This document shows, piece after piece, positions 13,750 to 16,755 of a stretch of DNA of 16,755 nt; the first letter of the stretch is position 1, and every line of letters starts with the position of its first letter. The stretch is taken from positions 1 to 16,755 of the forward strand of contig CAZDET010000089.1 in the NCBI GenBank assembly GCA_964504335.1, written 5' to 3'. Source of the DNA: CAZDET01 sp964504335 (GTDB taxonomy: Bacteria > Bacteroidota > Bacteroidia > Chitinophagales > Saprospiraceae). Position numbers and translations under genes: made by a program. Below the pieces are notes generated by a model. The model did no database searches, was not told where the DNA came from, and saw nothing but the letters and a program-made list of their open reading frames with translations.

Positions 13750-14208
13750 ATGGCGAGCAGCAACGCAACTACCGTAGAAGCCTATCTGGAAGAATTACCC
13801 ACCGAGCGCCGAGCTGTCGTAGCTGAGCTGCGACAGCTGATCCTGGATCACTTACCCGAAGGCTACGAGGAGCAGATGCGCTGGGGAATGATTTCTTACG
13901 AAATCCCCCTTGCTGTACATCCGGATACCTACAATAAACAACCATTGCTTTACCTGTCGCTGGCCGCTCAAAAACGCCACTACGCTCTATATCTAATGGG
14001 CGCGTACGGCGATCGGGAGGCAACTGAGCGCCTGGAGGCCGCCTTTCAGAAAGCAGGTAAAAAGATGGATATGGGAAAGAGTTGCCTCCGCTTTCGTTCA
14101 CTGGAAGACGTACCGTTTGAAGCACTTGCCCAGGAAATTGCACGCCTCTCCCCACAGGCTTTCATCCAGAAGAACAAACAGGGTCGAACCAAAAACTTAA
14201 AAAAGTAG
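13750..14208 (+). CDS. DUF1801 (YdhG-like) domain protein
   Basis: A 152-residue protein of the DUF1801 family, a small alpha/beta fold of unclear biochemical role (some members are described as YdhG-like or frataxin-like). Typical features are VEAYLEELP near the start, LRQLILDHLPEGYEEQMRWGMISYEIP (about 27-53) and LYLSLAAQKRHYALYLMG (about 66-83), then the MGKSCLRFRSLEDVP block (about 107-121). It ends in a basic tail. The ATG at 13750 is 9 nt after the preceding stop, so the two genes are almost certainly co-transcribed. I see no sequence feature that identifies a substrate. No clear terminator follows. Confidence 0.85.
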   Translation: MASSNATTVEAYLEELPTERRAVVAELRQLILDHLPEGYEEQMRWGMISYEIPLAVHPDTYNKQPLLYLSLAAQKRHYALYLMGAYGDREATERLEAAFQKAGKKMDMGKSCLRFRSLEDVPFEALAQEIARLSPQAFIQKNKQGRTKNLKK

Positions 14209-14453
14209 TCCAGTGGCAGTCCATCCGTCAAACCCGATACTTTATTAAAAAAGCTAACCCTGGTTATTCGATTTTACATATTGAATCCCTTACTTTTACA
14301 TTTATAATTCTTTCCCCATTTTAGGGATGATTCGCGCCGACTACGCAGCTATCATTCGTACTTTTCTAGGACATGTCGTGCGATCTTTTCCCCCAGATAC
14401 ACATACATACCAGGGCTCGGTAACCATCTGAGAACTTTTAAACCAATTATCCC
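14209..14453. other. Intergenic region upstream of the Kelch gene
   Basis: This 245-bp AT-rich spacer must hold the end of the preceding transcript and probably the Kelch gene promoter. No TAnnTTTG element and no strong terminator hairpin are visible. There are only T-rich tracts around 14262-14315. Confidence 0.4.
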
Positions 14454-16755
14454 GTGAGGACCATTGCACTGATTTTATCTTGCTTGTGTTGGTTCACCTT
14501 AATTGATGCGCAGGACCTCGGCGAATGGGCTCGCATCTCCACTACCGGTGATGATCCCGAAAAGCGGCACGAATCGGCCTTTGTGGAATTGGACGGCCGT
14601 TTTTATCTGATTGGCGGTCGAGGCAATAAACCGATTCAGGTCTACGACCCGGCTTCCAATTCCTGGAGCACCACCAATACCACGACTGAGAATATTCACC
14701 ACTTCCAGGCAATTGCTTTTGCCGGAAACATCTACATCATTGGTGCACTGACGGAGAATTTCCCGGACGAAGACCCCGTCACACATGTACTCATTTACGA
14801 TCCCGTGGCCGACCAGCTCACGCAAGGTGCCCCCATTCCATCCGACCGGCAGCGCGGCTCTTCTGGGGTGGTAGTTTATCAAAATAAATTCTACATACTG
14901 GCGGGCAATCGCAACGGCCACCGGGCCTTCATGGACGATGGCGTCACGCCTGCCAATGTGGCCTGGTTTGACGAATACGACCCCGCTACCGACCAGTGGC
15001 GCGTCTTGCCGGATGCCCCCCACGCCCGCGATCACTTCGCGGCCCAACTGATCGGTGACCGACTCTACGCGGCCGGTGGTCGGCGCTCGCGGCAGGGGGG
15101 GGCCGGCGGCACCTTCAGGGATACCGAAGCTGCCGTCGATGTATTCGACTTTCGCACCGAAACCTGGCTGACCGGCGACGATTTGCCCGACGATCTGCCC
15201 ACCGAACGAGCCGCCGCAGCCGTTGCCCTTTTGGGCGGACAGTTGTTCGTCATGGGTGGCGAAATCAACAGCAATCCGCCCGATAATCTGGCGCTCGCTA
15301 CTACCGAAGCCCTCGACCCCTTCACGGGTACCTGGACGACTTACGACGATATGGAAGTCGGTCGGCACGCCACTCAGGCCATCGTTCACGAAGGAAAAAT
15401 CTATATCGCCGCCGGCTCCCGCACCCGTGGAGGTACCGAAATTACCCCCGGAGCGGATTTCCTGGAGGCGTTTACCCCTCCAACCGATTTTTACAGCTAC
15501 CGCGAAGTGGCCCCCAGTAATCGACTGCGCGTGGAGGCCCAGTCGGTCGTGTACGAAAATGAACTCTACGCCTTTTTTGGCTTTGGTCAACAGCTCGATC
15601 TGTGGAACGATGTGGATCGATACAATCCGAACGCCAATTCCTGGACGCAACTGGCAGGGCCGCCCCGCGCGGAGGATGGCAGTACGCTCGGCGTCAGCCA
15701 CAACGGCGTCGCACTCGTCGATGATGAAGTATGGATCATCGGCGGCCGCGTGGGGGACCATCCTGGAGTGGTTACCGACAGAGTCTGGATTTACAATATA
15801 TCGGATACTTCCTGGCGAGAAGGCCCCGTGCTCCCCTACCCCGCCGGCGGCGGCGGCTCGGTGCGGCTCGGACGAAAGATTCACTACGTCGGTGGCTTCG
15901 ATGCACAGGCTTCCTGCGATGTGGATGTCCACCTCGTCTACGATCTCGACCAACCCGAACTTGGCTGGCAGGACTGGACCGATCGCTCGCCCCTGCCCGA
16001 AGCACGAAATCACTTTGGGCTAACCACCCTCGGTGGAAAAATGTACGTGATCGGTGGTCAAAACGGCCACGATGGCTGCGGCCAGGGGGTCGATGGAAAG
16101 TTCGTGCATGCCTACGACCCGGCCACCGATACCTGGGAACGCCTGGCCGACCTGCCCTACGTGGAAAGCCACCTGGAGCCTTGTACCTTCCCGCTCGACG
16201 GTATGATCTATACGGTGGGCGGCGAAAAGCGTCCCAATGTACTGCGTTACGATCCGGAAACCGATACCTGGACGCAACTGGAGCAATACACGCTACCGGA
16301 GCGCCGCATCGCCGCAAATACCCGGGTGATGAACGGACAGCTAGTCGCCGCTAACGGCGGGGCCCCCGGTGCTACCAAACCAGTCAATACCGGCTTTCGC
16401 CAACCCTTCGAGCGCGACTACCGACGCGTGCTCGGTTTCAACCCCGATCGTATCGAACTCGAACTGCAGCAGGGGGCTGCCCACGCGCAACGCGTCATCC
16501 TGTATAATCTCGCCGGTGAAGACGAAGCATCCTACCAGCTCAATCGAGATGCTTTCCCCGATTGGCTAACGGCGGCCCGCGACAGTGGGCTCGTTCGGGA
16601 AAGCTTCGGGGATATTCCGCTTACTATCGAAACGAATGGATTGGATACCGGTACCTATGAATTCCAGTTGGTTGCCTCCGCGCCCGGCTACGAGAACGGC
16701 TTACTGACCATCCAGCTGACCGTAACTGCCGGCGATGCACCGCCCGATACCGACG
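14454..16755 (+). CDS. Large secreted Kelch-repeat protein with Ig/BACON-like domain (3' end outside window)
   Basis: The frame is open from GTG 14454 to the window end (767 codons). An in-frame TAA at 14439-14441 rules out an earlier start. The N-terminus MRTIALILSCLCWFTLIDAQ is a signal peptide (cleavage near residue 19-20), so the protein is exported. About 12 Kelch blades follow (about 43-650), each with a hydrophobic strand, GG or similar, and YDP..D.W: examples are FYLIGGRG (50-57), LYAAGG, LFVMGGE, VWIIGGR, MYVIGGQ, IYTVGGE. The last block LVAANGG is weaker. The number fits two six-bladed propellers. From about 663 an Ig-like segment (NPDRIELELQ...GLDTGTYEFQLVAS...LTIQLTV, to about 757) resembles BACON-type domains, followed by a Pro/Asp linker (DAPPDTD). 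Further domains, perhaps malectin-like and a type IX secretion signal, would lie beyond the window; this is inference. Confidence 0.88.
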   Translation, partial: MRTIALILSCLCWFTLIDAQDLGEWARISTTGDDPEKRHESAFVELDGRFYLIGGRGNKPIQVYDPASNSWSTTNTTTENIHHFQAIAFAGNIYIIGALTENFPDEDPVTHVLIYDPVADQLTQGAPIPSDRQRGSSGVVVYQNKFYILAGNRNGHRAFMDDGVTPANVAWFDEYDPATDQWRVLPDAPHARDHFAAQLIGDRLYAAGGRRSRQGGAGGTFRDTEAAVDVFDFRTETWLTGDDLPDDLPTERAAAAVALLGGQLFVMGGEINSNPPDNLALATTEALDPFTGTWTTYDDMEVGRHATQAIVHEGKIYIAAGSRTRGGTEITPGADFLEAFTPPTDFYSYREVAPSNRLRVEAQSVVYENELYAFFGFGQQLDLWNDVDRYNPNANSWTQLAGPPRAEDGSTLGVSHNGVALVDDEVWIIGGRVGDHPGVVTDRVWIYNISDTSWREGPVLPYPAGGGGSVRLGRKIHYVGGFDAQASCDVDVHLVYDLDQPELGWQDWTDRSPLPEARNHFGLTTLGGKMYVIGGQNGHDGCGQGVDGKFVHAYDPATDTWERLADLPYVESHLEPCTFPLDGMIYTVGGEKRPNVLRYDPETDTWTQLEQYTLPERRIAANTRVMNGQLVAANGGAPGATKPVNTGFRQPFERDYRRVLGFNPDRIELELQQGAAHAQRVILYNLAGEDEASYQLNRDAFPDWLTAARDSGLVRESFGDIPLTIETNGLDTGTYEFQLVASAPGYENGLLTIQLTVTAGDAPPDTD

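Noticed and set aside
14499..16013. A 504-codon minus-strand open frame
   Set aside because: It is antisense to the Kelch gene. The plus-strand frame has a signal peptide and regular Kelch blades; the minus frame has only composition-driven openness in GC-rich DNA.
1..16755. CRISPR arrays, transposase genes, phage genes or a defence system
   Set aside because: No spaced identical repeats of CRISPR size, no transposase or integrase motifs and no defence-type nuclease or helicase genes were found on either strand.

Overview
The window looks like a chromosomal segment from a member of the Bacteroidota, probably a Saprospiria/Lewinella-type marine bacterium. This is an inference. It rests on promoters of the Bacteroidota form (TTTG, about 19 nt, TAnnTTTG), scarce Shine-Dalgarno sequences with frequent GTG/TTG starts, a BshC bacillithiol enzyme, a FAS1 lipoprotein, and a large secreted Kelch protein with an Ig/BACON-like tail. 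The DNA is moderately GC-rich with AT-rich intergenic regions. A run of exactly 100 N (8399-8498) is a scaffold gap of unknown true length, so the two halves need not be tightly adjacent.

Left part (1-6650), nearly all on the minus strand: a tRNA-Ser(GCT)/tRNA-Pro(TGG) operon behind a textbook Bacteroidota promoter; dnaA, the replication initiator; a Tat-signal 5'-nucleotidase-type metallophosphatase that has only the catalytic domain; a 754-bp gene-free region containing a strong plus-strand promoter and a hairpin-rich segment (possible small RNA); then glpK (glycerol kinase) followed by mnmH/selU (tRNA 2-selenouridine synthase), probably co-transcribed.

Middle (6650-8850): bshC on the plus strand, divergent from glpK and convergent with a small cupin gene. 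Both bshC and the cupin gene end in a TAG stop codon that is the first member of an array of TAG triplets spaced exactly 7 nt apart. The N gap lies between the two arrays.

Right part (9010-16755), mostly plus strand: nhaA (Na+/H+ antiporter), a conserved-looking multi-pass membrane protein with a lysine-rich tail, a shared terminator, a minus-strand FAS1 lipoprotein, a carboxymuconolactone decarboxylase/AhpD-like gene preceded by three copies of a TGTTTAAAC-like motif, a two-gene unit (unknown protein plus DUF1801 protein), and a large secreted Kelch double-propeller protein that runs off the end of the window.

The genes are mostly housekeeping or stress functions (translation, replication initiation, glycerol uptake, thiol redox, pH/Na+ homeostasis) and do not form one pathway. 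No defence island, phage, transposon or CRISPR array is seen. The most unusual signals are intergenic: the stop-phased TAG heptamer arrays, a related pair of octamer (ATTACNGN) arrays, the orphan promoter with structured downstream sequence, and the three-site operator-like cluster.
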